NCBI GenBank assembly: GCA_947649645.1
Contig: CANSSP010000001.1
Coordinates: 1 to 64,000, forward strand
Source of the DNA: an uncultured Roseburia sp.
GTDB taxonomy: Bacteria > Bacillota > Clostridia > Lachnospirales > Lachnospiraceae
Reading direction: 5' to 3'
Length of the DNA stretch: 64,000 nucleotides
Shown here: positions 7,816-17,125 of the stretch, piece by piece
Position numbering within the stretch: position 1 is the first letter of the stretch
Layout of the letters: each line of letters begins with the position of its first letter
Notes under the pieces: model-generated
Databases searched by the model: none
What the model was told of the DNA's origin: nothing
What the model saw: the letters and a program-made list of their open reading frames with translations, nothing else
Program-made: the position numbers and the translations under genes

Positions 7816-9408
7816 GTGCAGCTAAGCAGATTATTGAAAGATATTACATATGAGTGCGTCGGGGGAAGCCTTATGACGCCGGTCAGCGGGCTCTGCTATC
7901 ACTCGGGAAAGGTGAAAGCAGGTTCTCTGTTTGTCTGTATCAGAGGTTACAGGAGCGACGGCCATGAGTACGTTGGGGAAGCGCTGGAAAACGGGGCAGC
8001 GGCGGTGATGGTGGAGGAAGGAAGCCTGGTATCGGCGGCGAAGGATGTGATTTTCTATACGGAAAATCAGAAATGGTGCGTATCGGAGATCGTCCGCAGA
8101 TACGGAGCCACCGTGGTGGCGGTTAAGGATACGCGGGCCGCCCTTGCGCTGGCGGCGGCGGCGTTTTATGATTATCCGGCCGGAAAACTGAAAATGATCG
8201 GGATAACAGGAACAAAAGGAAAGACGACGACGGCGTTTCTGACTGCCGGGATTTTAAGGGAAGCCGGTTATAAAACAGGGGTCATCGGGACGATATGGAT
8301 AGACAACGGCAGGGAAATCGATATGGCGGAACACACCACGCCGGAATCGCCCGATCTGCAGCGTTATCTGGCGGAAATGGTGGAAAACGGCTGTGTGTGC
8401 TGTGTGATGGAGGTTTCGTCACAGGGAATAAAAATGCGGCGTGTGGACGGTATCCGGTTTGATATCGGCGTTTTTTTAAATATCGGGCCCGATCACATCG
8501 GAAAGGGGGAGCACGTTTCGTTTTCGGAATATCTTTATTGTAAGAGCAGACTGATGCAGCGTGCAAAGATCGGTATTATCAATTTTGACGATCCCAATGC
8601 GCCGCGCATCCTTCAGGGGCATACCTGCAGCGTGGAAGGATTTTCGCGTCGGGGAGCCGGTGAGGCGTTGTCGAAGGCGGCGGTCCGGTCGGCGGACGAG
8701 GCATTTTATATGATCCAGGGAAAGCTCTACAGCTGTTTTAAAATTATCAGGGAACAGGGCGGCCTTCGGGGAGAAAAAAGTTTTACGGTGCAGATGCAGC
8801 TTCCGGGGAGTTTTAATATTTATAACGCTCTGGCGGCGGTTTCCGTCGCTTTTCACTTTTCTGTCGGCGAAGGGCAGATAGAAAGAGCGCTTCGCCGGCA
8901 GATGGTGCCCGGGCGGTGTGAAAACGTCAGTGATTCCGGAGATTATGTCATTCTGATCGATTATGCGCACAATGAGATGAGTCTTGAAAACCTGCTGGCC
9001 ACGCTGCGGGATTTTCAGCCGAAACGTCTGATTGTGCTGTTCGGCTGCGGGGGAAACCGTTCCGGCTTAAGACGGAGCAGGATGGGGGAGACGGCGGGCC
9101 GTCTTGCCGATTTTACCATACTGACATCGGACAATCCGCGGCGGGAAGACCCGGAGCGGATCTTAGACGATATCGAGGCGGGAATCAGGGAGACGGGCGG
9201 CGCTTACGTGCGGATTGCAGACCGAAGAGAGGCCGTGCGCCATGCCGTGGTCAGTGCACAGGAGGGCGATATTGTCGTTCTCGCCGGAAAAGGTCACGAG
9301 GCCTATCAGGAGATCGACGGAAAAAAATATCCGATGAGCGAGCATGAGCTTGTCACGGATGCAATTGCATACAGAAAGCGTCGAGAAGGAGTCGCTAAAG
9401 AGGGATAA
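7816..9408 (+). CDS. murE: UDP-N-acetylmuramoyl-tripeptide synthetase (MurE)
   Basis: About 530 residues. It is a Mur ligase that adds the third amino acid to UDP-MurNAc-L-Ala-D-Glu in the cytoplasm. The P-loop GITGTKGKTTT is near residue 130, a central region carries HTTPESPDLQ, and the C-terminal DNPR motif near 438 is the signature for meso-diaminopimelate rather than lysine. GTG 7816 fits the AAGGA ribosome site (7805-7809) better than ATG 7810, which is almost on top of it. It ends one base before priA. A paralogue elsewhere in the genome cannot be excluded. Confidence 0.9.
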   Translation: MQLSRLLKDITYECVGGSLMTPVSGLCYHSGKVKAGSLFVCIRGYRSDGHEYVGEALENGAAAVMVEEGSLVSAAKDVIFYTENQKWCVSEIVRRYGATVVAVKDTRAALALAAAAFYDYPAGKLKMIGITGTKGKTTTAFLTAGILREAGYKTGVIGTIWIDNGREIDMAEHTTPESPDLQRYLAEMVENGCVCCVMEVSSQGIKMRRVDGIRFDIGVFLNIGPDHIGKGEHVSFSEYLYCKSRLMQRAKIGIINFDDPNAPRILQGHTCSVEGFSRRGAGEALSKAAVRSADEAFYMIQGKLYSCFKIIREQGGLRGEKSFTVQMQLPGSFNIYNALAAVSVAFHFSVGEGQIERALRRQMVPGRCENVSDSGDYVILIDYAHNEMSLENLLATLRDFQPKRLIVLFGCGGNRSGLRRSRMGETAGRLADFTILTSDNPRREDPERILDDIEAGIRETGGAYVRIADRREAVRHAVVSAQEGDIVVLAGKGHEAYQEIDGKKYPMSEHELVTDAIAYRKRREGVAKEG

Positions 9409-9409
9409 G

Positions 9410-11656
9410 ATGGCGGAATTTGCAAACATCATTGTAGATATTTCAAATGAAAAACTGGATAAGACGTTCGTCTATCGGATACCACAGGCACTTTCGTCAA
9501 AAATCAGCGTTGGCGTCAGGGTGCGCATACCGTTTGGAAGCCGGAAGATTACCGGGTATGTCGTGGAGCTGAAGGACGAGACGGAATATGACGTTTCCAG
9601 GATAAAAGAAATCGCGGGTGTCGTGACGGGAAGCGTGCCCATCGAGTCGCAGCTTATTGCCCTTGCCGGGTGGATGCGCAGAAATTATGGCGGAACGATG
9701 AACCAGGCCTTAAAAACGGTGATTCCTGTCAAGGAAAAAAAGAAAGCGGTTGAGAAAAAGACGGTTTGTCTTATGTTACAGCCCGCCGAAGCAAAAAGTC
9801 AGCTTGCGGAGTATATAAGGAAGCACAATACGGCGCGCGCAAGACTGCTGGAAGCCCTGATCGCGCAGCGGGAGCTTGCGTGGGAGCTGATCACAGGCAG
9901 GCTCAATGTGAGCGGGAGCGTGATTTCGGCGCTGGAGAGCGCCGGCGTCGTAAAAGTCCTGCGCGAAACCCGCTTCCGGAATCCGGTCGGACAGATGGAG
10001 AAAAAGGAATACCGTCTGCGATTAAACGAAGGCCAGCAGCGTGTTGTGGACGCGGTACTTCATGATTATGATGCGGGAGGGCGTAAGCCATGGCTGTTAA
10101 AGGGTGTGACGGGGAGTGGAAAGACAGAAGTATATATGGAACTGATTGCGCAGATTATCGCGCGCGGGAAGCAGGCCATTGTCCTGATTCCAGAGATTGC
10201 ACTGACGTATCAGACCGTGATGCGTTTTTATAACCGTTTTTTCGACCGGGTGTCTATTTTAAATTCCAGGCTGTCGGCAGGGGAGCGGTACGATCAGTTT
10301 CTGCGGGCAAAAAACGGTGAGATCGATATTATGATCGGTCCACGGTCTGCGCTGTTTACGCCTTTTCCGCGCCTTGGGCTGATTATTATCGATGAAGAAC
10401 ATGAAAATTCATACAAGAGCGGCAATGTTCCCAGATACCATGCCAGGGAAACGGGGGTGGAGCGGGCGCGGATGGCCGGGGCAGGTATTGTTTTAGGCTC
10501 GGCCACGCCGTCGCTGGAGAGTTATTACCGCGCGGAGAACGGAGAATACCACATGGCGGAGCTTACCGGCCGGGTAAGGGAAAAGCCGCTTCCGGCCTGT
10601 ACGGTAGTGGACCTGAGGGAAGAGTTAAAAGAGGGGAACCGGTCGATTTTAAGCAGACGTCTTACAGAACTTATGGAAGAGCGCCTGCGAAAAGGCACTC
10701 AGACGATGCTTTTTCTCAATCGACGCGGTATGGCAGGCTTTGTCTCTTGCAGAGCCTGCGGACATGTGATAAAATGTCCGCATTGCGACGTATCGCTTGC
10801 CTGGCATGATGCCGTGGAAGGCCGCGGCAGGCTGGTGTGCCATTATTGCGGGCATGAGGAGGCGCCTGCGGCGGTATGTCCGGCCTGCGGCTCAAAGTAT
10901 ATCGGTGCATTTAAGGCCGGTACACAGAAAATCGAGCAGGTTGTAAAGGCGCGGTTTCCGCGTGCACGTGTGCTTAGGATGGATTTTGACACGACACGCA
11001 GCAAGGAAAGTTATGAACAGATTTTATCGGCTTTTGCAAACCGCGAGGCGGATATCCTGATCGGGACGCAGATGATCGTAAAAGGACATGATTTTCCGTA
11101 TGTGACGCTGGTAGGTGTGCTTGCGGCCGATCTGTCGCTGAATGTCAGTGATTTTCATGCGGCCGAGCGGACGTTTCAGCTTCTGACGCAGGCGGCCGGG
11201 AGGGCCGGGAGAGGAGAATTTCCCGGCGAGGTCGTGATACAGACGTATCACCCCGGTCATTACAGTATCGTGACGGCAGCCGCGCAGGATTACGGCGCTT
11301 TTTATGAGCGTGAGATCGAATACCGGCGGATGCTTTTATACCCTCCGGTGTGGAATCTGCTGGTCATTCTCTGTGCGTCGGAGAGAGAAGAGGCCGCGGG
11401 ACGCGGGGCGGCGCTGCTGGCGGCTGAAATCAATGCGTATGCAGACAGGCAGGCGGATAGGAAGCTGTATCTGATCGGTCCTGCCGACGCTGCGGTTGCG
11501 AAAGTAAAGGATATCTATAAAAAGGTGATTTATATGAAGGCCAGGGACTACCAGACTCTGGTGGCGGTGAAAGATCTGGCGGAACATTACGTCAGGGACA
11601 ACCGGGATTACCGGGATGTGGCACTGCAGTTTGATTTTAATCCGGCGGACGGGTGA
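9410..11656 (+). CDS. priA: Primosomal replication-restart helicase PriA
   Basis: A 748-residue 3'-5' DNA helicase that reloads the replisome at stalled forks. An N-terminal DNA-binding domain is followed by Walker A GVTGSGKTE (about 231-239), the DEEH box IIIDEEHENSYK (about 327), and eight cysteines in CxxC pairs between about 446 and 497 that bind two zincs. Helicase motifs follow, including QAAGRAGRG. ATG 9410 starts MAEFANIIVD, as in relatives, right after the murE stop; an upstream in-frame start inside murE is unlikely. Translational coupling to murE is probable. Confidence 0.96.
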   Translation: MAEFANIIVDISNEKLDKTFVYRIPQALSSKISVGVRVRIPFGSRKITGYVVELKDETEYDVSRIKEIAGVVTGSVPIESQLIALAGWMRRNYGGTMNQALKTVIPVKEKKKAVEKKTVCLMLQPAEAKSQLAEYIRKHNTARARLLEALIAQRELAWELITGRLNVSGSVISALESAGVVKVLRETRFRNPVGQMEKKEYRLRLNEGQQRVVDAVLHDYDAGGRKPWLLKGVTGSGKTEVYMELIAQIIARGKQAIVLIPEIALTYQTVMRFYNRFFDRVSILNSRLSAGERYDQFLRAKNGEIDIMIGPRSALFTPFPRLGLIIIDEEHENSYKSGNVPRYHARETGVERARMAGAGIVLGSATPSLESYYRAENGEYHMAELTGRVREKPLPACTVVDLREELKEGNRSILSRRLTELMEERLRKGTQTMLFLNRRGMAGFVSCRACGHVIKCPHCDVSLAWHDAVEGRGRLVCHYCGHEEAPAAVCPACGSKYIGAFKAGTQKIEQVVKARFPRARVLRMDFDTTRSKESYEQILSAFANREADILIGTQMIVKGHDFPYVTLVGVLAADLSLNVSDFHAAERTFQLLTQAAGRAGRGEFPGEVVIQTYHPGHYSIVTAAAQDYGAFYEREIEYRRMLLYPPVWNLLVILCASEREEAAGRGAALLAAEINAYADRQADRKLYLIGPADAAVAKVKDIYKKVIYMKARDYQTLVAVKDLAEHYVRDNRDYRDVALQFDFNPADG

Positions 11657-11712
11657 GTCCGGCGCGGGAGATGTGCGAAGGAAATCAGCGGTGATGAGAT
11701 AAGGAGGAGATT

Positions 11713-12186
11713 ATGGCGCTTCGAACGATCCGGATACAGGGAGATCCGGTATTAACAAAAAAATGCAGGGAAGTTAAGGAGATGACACCGAAGATCAGAC
11801 AGCTGATCGGGGATATGCTGGATACGATGTACGAGGCGAACGGCGTCGGCCTGGCAGGTCCGCAGGTGGGGGTTTTAAGGCGTGTTGTCGTTATCGACGT
11901 CGGGGAAGGACCAGTCGTCATGATCAATCCGGAAATCCTTGAAACGTCGGGGGAAGAGTGTGCCGACGAGGGGTGTTTAAGTCTTCCGGGAAAAGCCGCT
12001 CCGGTGACGCGGCCGACGTATGTCAGGGCACGGGCATTTAATGAAGATATGAAAGAATTTGAGATAGAGGGTGTTGATCTGATGGCACGGGCCATCTGTC
12101 ATGAGGTGGACCATCTGGAAGGACATATGTATACGGAAAGAGCAGAGGGGCCTGTTCATGATGTGGAATACGATGAAGCGGAGTAG
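11713..12186 (+). CDS. def: Peptide deformylase
   Basis: A 157-residue metalloenzyme that removes the N-formyl group from new polypeptides. All three signature motifs are present: GVGLAGPQVG (about 45), EGCLSLPG (about 92) and HEVDH (about 134). The Cys of motif 2 and the two His of motif 3 bind the metal. AAGGAGG lies 6 bases before the ATG. It sits directly before fmt, which makes the formyl-Met-tRNA whose product Def processes. Confidence 0.96.
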   Translation: MALRTIRIQGDPVLTKKCREVKEMTPKIRQLIGDMLDTMYEANGVGLAGPQVGVLRRVVVIDVGEGPVVMINPEILETSGEECADEGCLSLPGKAAPVTRPTYVRARAFNEDMKEFEIEGVDLMARAICHEVDHLEGHMYTERAEGPVHDVEYDEAE

Positions 12187-12234
12187 GAATATCGGAAGAA
12201 AGTAAGGCCGGCCGCGATGAAACGGAGGTAACGT

Positions 12235-13170
12235 ATGAGAGTAATATTTATGGGAACACCAGAGTTTGCGGTGGGGACACTGGAGGAGATCCTCTCAGCC
12301 GGTCATGAGGTGGTGCTGGCGGTATCTCAGCCGGATAAGGCTGTAGGGCGCAGCAAGGCGCTTAAAAGCACGCCGGTCAAGGAATGTGCCGTGCGGCATG
12401 GAATCAGAGTGTACCAGCCCCAGCGGGTGCGTGAGCCGGAATGCGTGGAATATCTGCGCCAATTTGCGCCCGATATCATAATTGTGGAGGCTTTTGGGCA
12501 GATTATTCCCAGGGAGATTCTCACACTTCCCAGATACGGCTGCATCAATGTACATGCCTCTCTGCTGCCGAAATACCGCGGGGCCGCCCCGATCCAGTGG
12601 GCTATTATCAACGGGGATCTGATGACAGGCGTTACGACGATGCGCATGGCGGAGGGAGTGGATACCGGGGATATGATCTTAAAAGAGGAGGTGCCCATCC
12701 GGGCGAACGACACGGCGGGCAGTCTCTCGGCCCTTCTCTCGGAGGCGGGGGCAAAACTGTGTGTAAAGACCATGGCGGAAATTGAAGCCGGGACGGCAGT
12801 GTACACGCCGCAGGATGACACACAGGCAACCCACACAGCCAAAATCCGCAAGGAACTGGGAAATATTGACTGGACGAAAGATGCAAAGTCGATCGAATGC
12901 CTGATTCGCGGTCTGAATCCTTGGCCGAGCGCCTATACGCATCTGGGCAGCAGGATGTTTAAGATCTGGAAGGCAAAGGTGGTTTTCGGAGAGCGGACAG
13001 CGACGCCGGGCTGTATTGTAAAAGTGGAAAAAGACAGAATCCGCGTACAGACAGGCGACGGCTTTCTAGAGGTTTTCGACGTACAGCCCGAGGGTAAAAA
13101 GCGGATGTCCGTCGAGGCATTCTTAAACGGCTATGCAGTGGAAGAGGGAACTTACTTCAAACGGGTATAG
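12235..13170 (+). CDS. fmt: Methionyl-tRNA formyltransferase
   Basis: A 311-residue enzyme transferring a formyl group from 10-formyl-THF to initiator Met-tRNA. The N-terminal Rossmann-like hydrolase domain begins MRVIFMGTPEFAVGTLEEIL. The catalytic stretch CINVHASLLPKYRGAAPIQW is near 103-122, and the small C-terminal barrel domain spans about 205-311. ACGGAGGTAACGT precedes the ATG. The def-fmt pairing is widely conserved. Confidence 0.96.
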   Translation: MRVIFMGTPEFAVGTLEEILSAGHEVVLAVSQPDKAVGRSKALKSTPVKECAVRHGIRVYQPQRVREPECVEYLRQFAPDIIIVEAFGQIIPREILTLPRYGCINVHASLLPKYRGAAPIQWAIINGDLMTGVTTMRMAEGVDTGDMILKEEVPIRANDTAGSLSALLSEAGAKLCVKTMAEIEAGTAVYTPQDDTQATHTAKIRKELGNIDWTKDAKSIECLIRGLNPWPSAYTHLGSRMFKIWKAKVVFGERTATPGCIVKVEKDRIRVQTGDGFLEVFDVQPEGKKRMSVEAFLNGYAVEEGTYFKRV

Positions 13171-13185
13171 AAAGGACAGACAGGT

Positions 13186-13896
13186 ATGCCATATTTTTAC
13201 TGGGGGTTTGACCCTACTTATATACTGGTTCTGATCGGGGCGGTTATCTGCCTCGTGGCGTCTGCGCGTGTGAAATCGACGTTCCGCAGATATTCCGGGC
13301 AGAGGAGTATGTCGGGGATGACGGGAGCGCAGGCGGCCGAGCGCATCCTGCGGTCGCAGGGCATATACGATGTCACAGTCCGTCATGTCACCGGGAGCCT
13401 TACCGACAATTACAATCCTTCGCAAAAGACGTTAAACCTTTCGGATGAGGTTTATGGTTCCGCTTCCGTGGCCGCTGTCGGCGTGGCGGCGCATGAGTGC
13501 GGGCATGCGATCCAGCATCAGCAGGGATATCAGCCGCTGTCTTTAAGATCTGCCATCGTTCCGGTGGCGAACATCGGCTCTGCTCTCGCGTGGCCGCTGA
13601 TTCTGATCGGTATGTTTTTTACCAGAGGCACGGGGAGCCTTCTGATTCATATCGGGATTGTCTGCTTTTCCTTCGCCGTTCTCTTTCAGCTTGTCACGCT
13701 TCCGGTGGAATTTAACGCGTCGGCCCGTGCGCTTGCCATTTTAGGTCAGCAGGGCATATTAAGCGAGAGCGAGCTTCCGCTTACCAGAAAGGTGCTGAAG
13801 GCCGCGGCGCTCACCTATGTGGCAGGTGCGGCGGCATCCATTCTGCAGCTTCTGCGTCTTATACTTCTGTTTGGAGGAAGGCGTCGCAATGACTGA
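13186..13896 (+). CDS. Membrane zinc metallopeptidase, YugP family
   Basis: A 236-residue integral membrane protein with an N-terminal hydrophobic segment, the zinc protease motif HECGHAIQHQ near residue 102, and two or three C-terminal hydrophobic helices. This matches the neutral zinc metallopeptidase_2 (YugP) family. Its place between fmt and rsmB is conserved in many clostridia. Substrates are not established. Its last 8 bases overlap the rsmB start, suggesting translational coupling. Confidence 0.88.
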   Translation: MPYFYWGFDPTYILVLIGAVICLVASARVKSTFRRYSGQRSMSGMTGAQAAERILRSQGIYDVTVRHVTGSLTDNYNPSQKTLNLSDEVYGSASVAAVGVAAHECGHAIQHQQGYQPLSLRSAIVPVANIGSALAWPLILIGMFFTRGTGSLLIHIGIVCFSFAVLFQLVTLPVEFNASARALAILGQQGILSESELPLTRKVLKAAALTYVAGAAASILQLLRLILLFGGRRRND

Positions 13897-15217
13897 TACG
13901 GTAAATACAAGAGAACTGATTCTGGATATTCTGCTTCAGGTGCTGGAAGCGGGGGGTTACAGCCACCGCGTTATCGGCGCGGTTCTGGACAAATATCAGT
14001 ATCTGGATAAAAGGGAGCGGGCCTTTTTAACGCAGATATCCAAGGGAACGATTCAGCGCAGGATCGAAATGGATGCGGAGATTGACCGGTTTTCCAGCGT
14101 AAAAGTCGGGAAGATGAAACCCCTCATCCGCAATCTTCTGCGGATGAGCGTATATCAGATCCGGTATATGGATTCTGTGCCCGATGCGGCAGCGTGCAAC
14201 GAGGCGGTGAAGCTTGCAAGAAAAAGAGGATTTGCATCTCTTGGCGGATTTGTCAACGGTGTTCTGCGGAACATCGCCAGGCATTCTGCGGAGATTACAT
14301 ACCCCGACGAGAAGGAGGATGTGGTGCGGGCGTTTTCGGTCCGCTATTCTATGCCGGAGTGGATTACCGCACAGTGGATCAGGGATTATGGAAGGGAGCA
14401 GACACGGGAGATGCTGGAGGCGTTTCTTGTAGATGCTCCGCTCACCATCCGTGCCAATCCGGCACGCATTTCGCCGGAGGAGCTGATGGCATGCCTGGCG
14501 GCGGAGGGGGCGTGCGCCCGTCCGCTTGATCCGGATGCGTATCCGAAACTGCCCTGCGCATTTACACTTTCCGGTTTTGATTCGCCGGGCGGACTGAAGG
14601 CGTTTAAGGAAGGGCTGTTTTATGTACAGGATATCAGTTCCATGGCTGTGGCGGAATGGGCGGCTCCCAGAGAGGGGGATTATTGTATCGACGTCTGCGC
14701 CGCGCCCGGCGGCAAGAGTATTCATCTCGCCGAAATGCTTGCGGGGACGGGCCATGTGCAGGCGCGGGACCTGACCGAAAAGAAAGTCGGGCTGATCAGA
14801 GAAAATATTGAAAGGCATGGTCTTATGAATATCAGCGTGCGTTGTCAGGACGCTGTCGTTTTGGACCCGGATTCGGTGGGAAAAGCAGATATTGTGATTG
14901 CGGATCTCCCCTGCTCGGGGCTGGGTGTGCTGCGCAGAAAGGCAGATATCAAATACCGGATGACGCCGGCGCAGCTTGGAGAGCTTGCGGCGCTGCAGAG
15001 GAAGATACTGGACGTGGTCTGTGCGTATGTAAAGCCGGGCGGAACATTGATCTATTCGACCTGTACGGTCTCAAGGATGGAAAATGAGGATAACGTCCGC
15101 TGGTTTGCAGAGACGCACCCGGAATTTACCGTAGAAAAGATGGAACAGATGTTTCCGCGGCGTGGCCCCGGGGACGGTTTTTTTATTGCAAAATGTGTGC
15201 GCGGCAGCGTTTTATAG
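13889..15217 (+). CDS. rsmB: 16S rRNA (cytosine-967-C5)-methyltransferase
   Basis: 442 residues. An N-terminal NusB-like domain (about 1-140) is followed by a SAM-dependent Nol1/Nop2/Sun methyltransferase domain. Visible motifs are the SAM loop DVCAAPGGKS (about 270), the catalytic-motif region ADLPCSGLGVLRRK (about 334), and STCT with the nucleophilic Cys (about 391). ATG 13889 sits after GGAGGAAGG and overlaps the previous gene by 8 bases; the longer in-frame upstream extension is inside the YugP gene. Confidence 0.95.
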   Translation: MTDTVNTRELILDILLQVLEAGGYSHRVIGAVLDKYQYLDKRERAFLTQISKGTIQRRIEMDAEIDRFSSVKVGKMKPLIRNLLRMSVYQIRYMDSVPDAAACNEAVKLARKRGFASLGGFVNGVLRNIARHSAEITYPDEKEDVVRAFSVRYSMPEWITAQWIRDYGREQTREMLEAFLVDAPLTIRANPARISPEELMACLAAEGACARPLDPDAYPKLPCAFTLSGFDSPGGLKAFKEGLFYVQDISSMAVAEWAAPREGDYCIDVCAAPGGKSIHLAEMLAGTGHVQARDLTEKKVGLIRENIERHGLMNISVRCQDAVVLDPDSVGKADIVIADLPCSGLGVLRRKADIKYRMTPAQLGELAALQRKILDVVCAYVKPGGTLIYSTCTVSRMENEDNVRWFAETHPEFTVEKMEQMFPRRGPGDGFFIAKCVRGSVL

Positions 15218-15263
15218 CGCGTGAGGGCACAGGCTTGTGGAAGAGGCTGGCGGAGGAAATCGT

Positions 15264-16316
15264 ATGGAACAGGAAAAGAGAGACATCAGATCGCTGCATT
15301 TAGACGAACTGACGGAGTATGTCGTCAGCCTTGGTGAAAAGAAATTCAGGGCAAAGCAGATTTACCAGTGGCTGCATTTAAAGCAGGTATCTGATTTTGA
15401 CAGGATGACGAATCTTCCCAAAAACCTGCTTCACATACTTTCGGAACAGTGTGTAATCAGGGAGCTGAAAAAAGAGGCCGTACAGACTTCGAAGCAGGAC
15501 GGGACGAAGAAGTATCTGTTCATTCTGCCGGATGGAAACCGGATTGAGAGTGTGCTGATGCGTTATAAGCACGGCAATTCTGTCTGTATTTCATCGCAGG
15601 CGGGGTGCCGGATGGGATGCCGTTTCTGTGCCTCGGCCCTGGGCGGGCTGGCGCGGGGGCTGACGGCGTCCGAGATGCTCGGGCAGGTATACCAGATCGG
15701 ACAGGATACGGGAGAGCGGATCTCTAACGTCGTCGTGATGGGAATGGGGGAGCCTCTTGATAATTATGAAAATCTGGTCCGGTTTATCCGGCTTCTGACC
15801 GATGAGAACGGACTTCACATCAGCCAGAGAAACGTGACGGTTTCTACCTGTGGTCTCGTGCCGGAAATGTGCCGGCTTGCAGACGAGGCGTTTTCGATTA
15901 CGCTGGCGCTTTCGCTTCATGCGCCGGACCAGGAGAAGCGCAGAAAACTGATGCCGGTTGCAGAGCGCTACGGACTTGGGGAAGTGATGGAGGCGTGCAG
16001 ATATTATTTTGAGCGGACAGGCAGAAGAGTGACGTTTGAATACAGCCTTATGAAGGGGTTTAATGATACGCCGGAGGATGCGAATGCGCTGTCGGCTCTG
16101 GTGAAGGGGGATATGCGCGGCATTCCGTGCCATGTGAATCTGATACCGGTCAACCCGGTGAGGGAGCGCGAATACAGGCAGCCGGGCGCGGCGGACGTGG
16201 CGGCATTTAAAAATAAGCTTGAAAAAAATGGAATTAATGTTACGATAAGAAGGGAAATGGGCCGCGATATTGACGGCGCCTGCGGACAGCTCCGCCGACG
16301 GTATGCGGAACAGTGA
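15264..16316 (+). CDS. rlmN: Dual-specificity rRNA/tRNA adenine-C2 methyltransferase RlmN
   Basis: A 350-residue radical-SAM enzyme that methylates A2503 of 23S rRNA and A37 of some tRNAs. The CxxxCxxC cluster motif CRMGCRFC lies near 114-121. The substrate-methylating cysteines are expected near the C-terminus (REMGRDIDGACGQL). The GVTGMGEPL-like motif appears as VVVMGMGEPLDNYENL. ATG 15264 has GGAGGA 6 bases upstream and is preferred over an in-frame GTG at 15237. It belongs to the rsmB-rlmN-prpC-prkC order. Confidence 0.95.
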   Translation: MEQEKRDIRSLHLDELTEYVVSLGEKKFRAKQIYQWLHLKQVSDFDRMTNLPKNLLHILSEQCVIRELKKEAVQTSKQDGTKKYLFILPDGNRIESVLMRYKHGNSVCISSQAGCRMGCRFCASALGGLARGLTASEMLGQVYQIGQDTGERISNVVVMGMGEPLDNYENLVRFIRLLTDENGLHISQRNVTVSTCGLVPEMCRLADEAFSITLALSLHAPDQEKRRKLMPVAERYGLGEVMEACRYYFERTGRRVTFEYSLMKGFNDTPEDANALSALVKGDMRGIPCHVNLIPVNPVREREYRQPGAADVAAFKNKLEKNGINVTIRREMGRDIDGACGQLRRRYAEQ

Positions 16317-16341
16317 AAGAAAATTTGGATGGAGGAAGAAA

Positions 16342-17100
16342 ATGAAGACGTTTTCCATGACGCACATCGGGCGGCGGCGTGAAATGAATCAGGATTATCT
16401 GTTTACTTCAGAGACAGCTGTCGGAAATCTGCCGAATCTTTTTCTGGTGGCAGACGGAATGGGCGGCCATGCGGCCGGCGACTATGCCTCCAGATTTACG
16501 GTAGAAAAAATGGTGGAGCACATCAGAGGGTCGGCGGAGCGGGAACCGGTGATGCTGATGAAGGAGGCTGCACTTCTGGCGAACCGCCTTCTGGCGGCCG
16601 CGGCATATAAAGATCCGGACAAGATGGGAATGGGCACTACGATCGTGGCTGCCTCGGTAGTGGAGGACCGCCTGTATACGGCAAATGTGGGGGACAGCCG
16701 TCTGTATGTGATCCATCGGGAAAGGATTGTACAGGTTACCAGGGATCATTCTCTGGTGGAGGAGATGGTCCGTCTCGGAGAGATGGACAGGGAGGAAGCA
16801 AAAGATCATCCGGACAAGAATATTATTACCAGGGCTATCGGTGTGATGCCGGAAGTGTCAGTGGATTTTTTTGAGACGAAGCTGGACGCCGGTGATCATA
16901 TTCTGATCTGTACGGACGGGCTTACCAACATGGTTGAGGATAAGGAGATTAAGCGTATTGTCTTAAGTCAGAGGGATATTGTTGAAAAGGTTGAAAAATT
17001 AGTGGAGACTGCGAATGAGAACGGGGGCAGGGACAACATTACGGTTGTCCTTATCGAGCCGTTTCTGAGCTGGCAGGGAGTCGGGCCCGATTGTCTGTAG
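16342..17100 (+). CDS. prpC: PP2C-family Ser/Thr protein phosphatase (Stp/PrpC)
   Basis: A 252-residue metal-dependent phosphatase that reverses the neighbouring PASTA kinase. The PP2C metal-binding motifs are visible: R-EMNQDY near the N-terminus, LVADGMGGHAAGDYAS (about 35), ANVGDSRLYV (about 113), ICTDGLTNMV (about 190) and GRDNITVVLI (about 230). ATG 16342 follows GGAGGAAGAAA. It ends 25 bases before the kinase start. Cytoplasmic. Confidence 0.95.
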   Translation: MKTFSMTHIGRRREMNQDYLFTSETAVGNLPNLFLVADGMGGHAAGDYASRFTVEKMVEHIRGSAEREPVMLMKEAALLANRLLAAAAYKDPDKMGMGTTIVAASVVEDRLYTANVGDSRLYVIHRERIVQVTRDHSLVEEMVRLGEMDREEAKDHPDKNIITRAIGVMPEVSVDFFETKLDAGDHILICTDGLTNMVEDKEIKRIVLSQRDIVEKVEKLVETANENGGRDNITVVLIEPFLSWQGVGPDCL

Positions 17101-17125
17101 CATGTGTGTTGAATGGAGGTTGAGC

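Noticed and set aside
8282..8970. Long minus-strand open frames inside murE and many other genes
   Set aside because: They are shadows of GC-rich coding sequence with arginine- and proline-rich translations and no ribosome sites.
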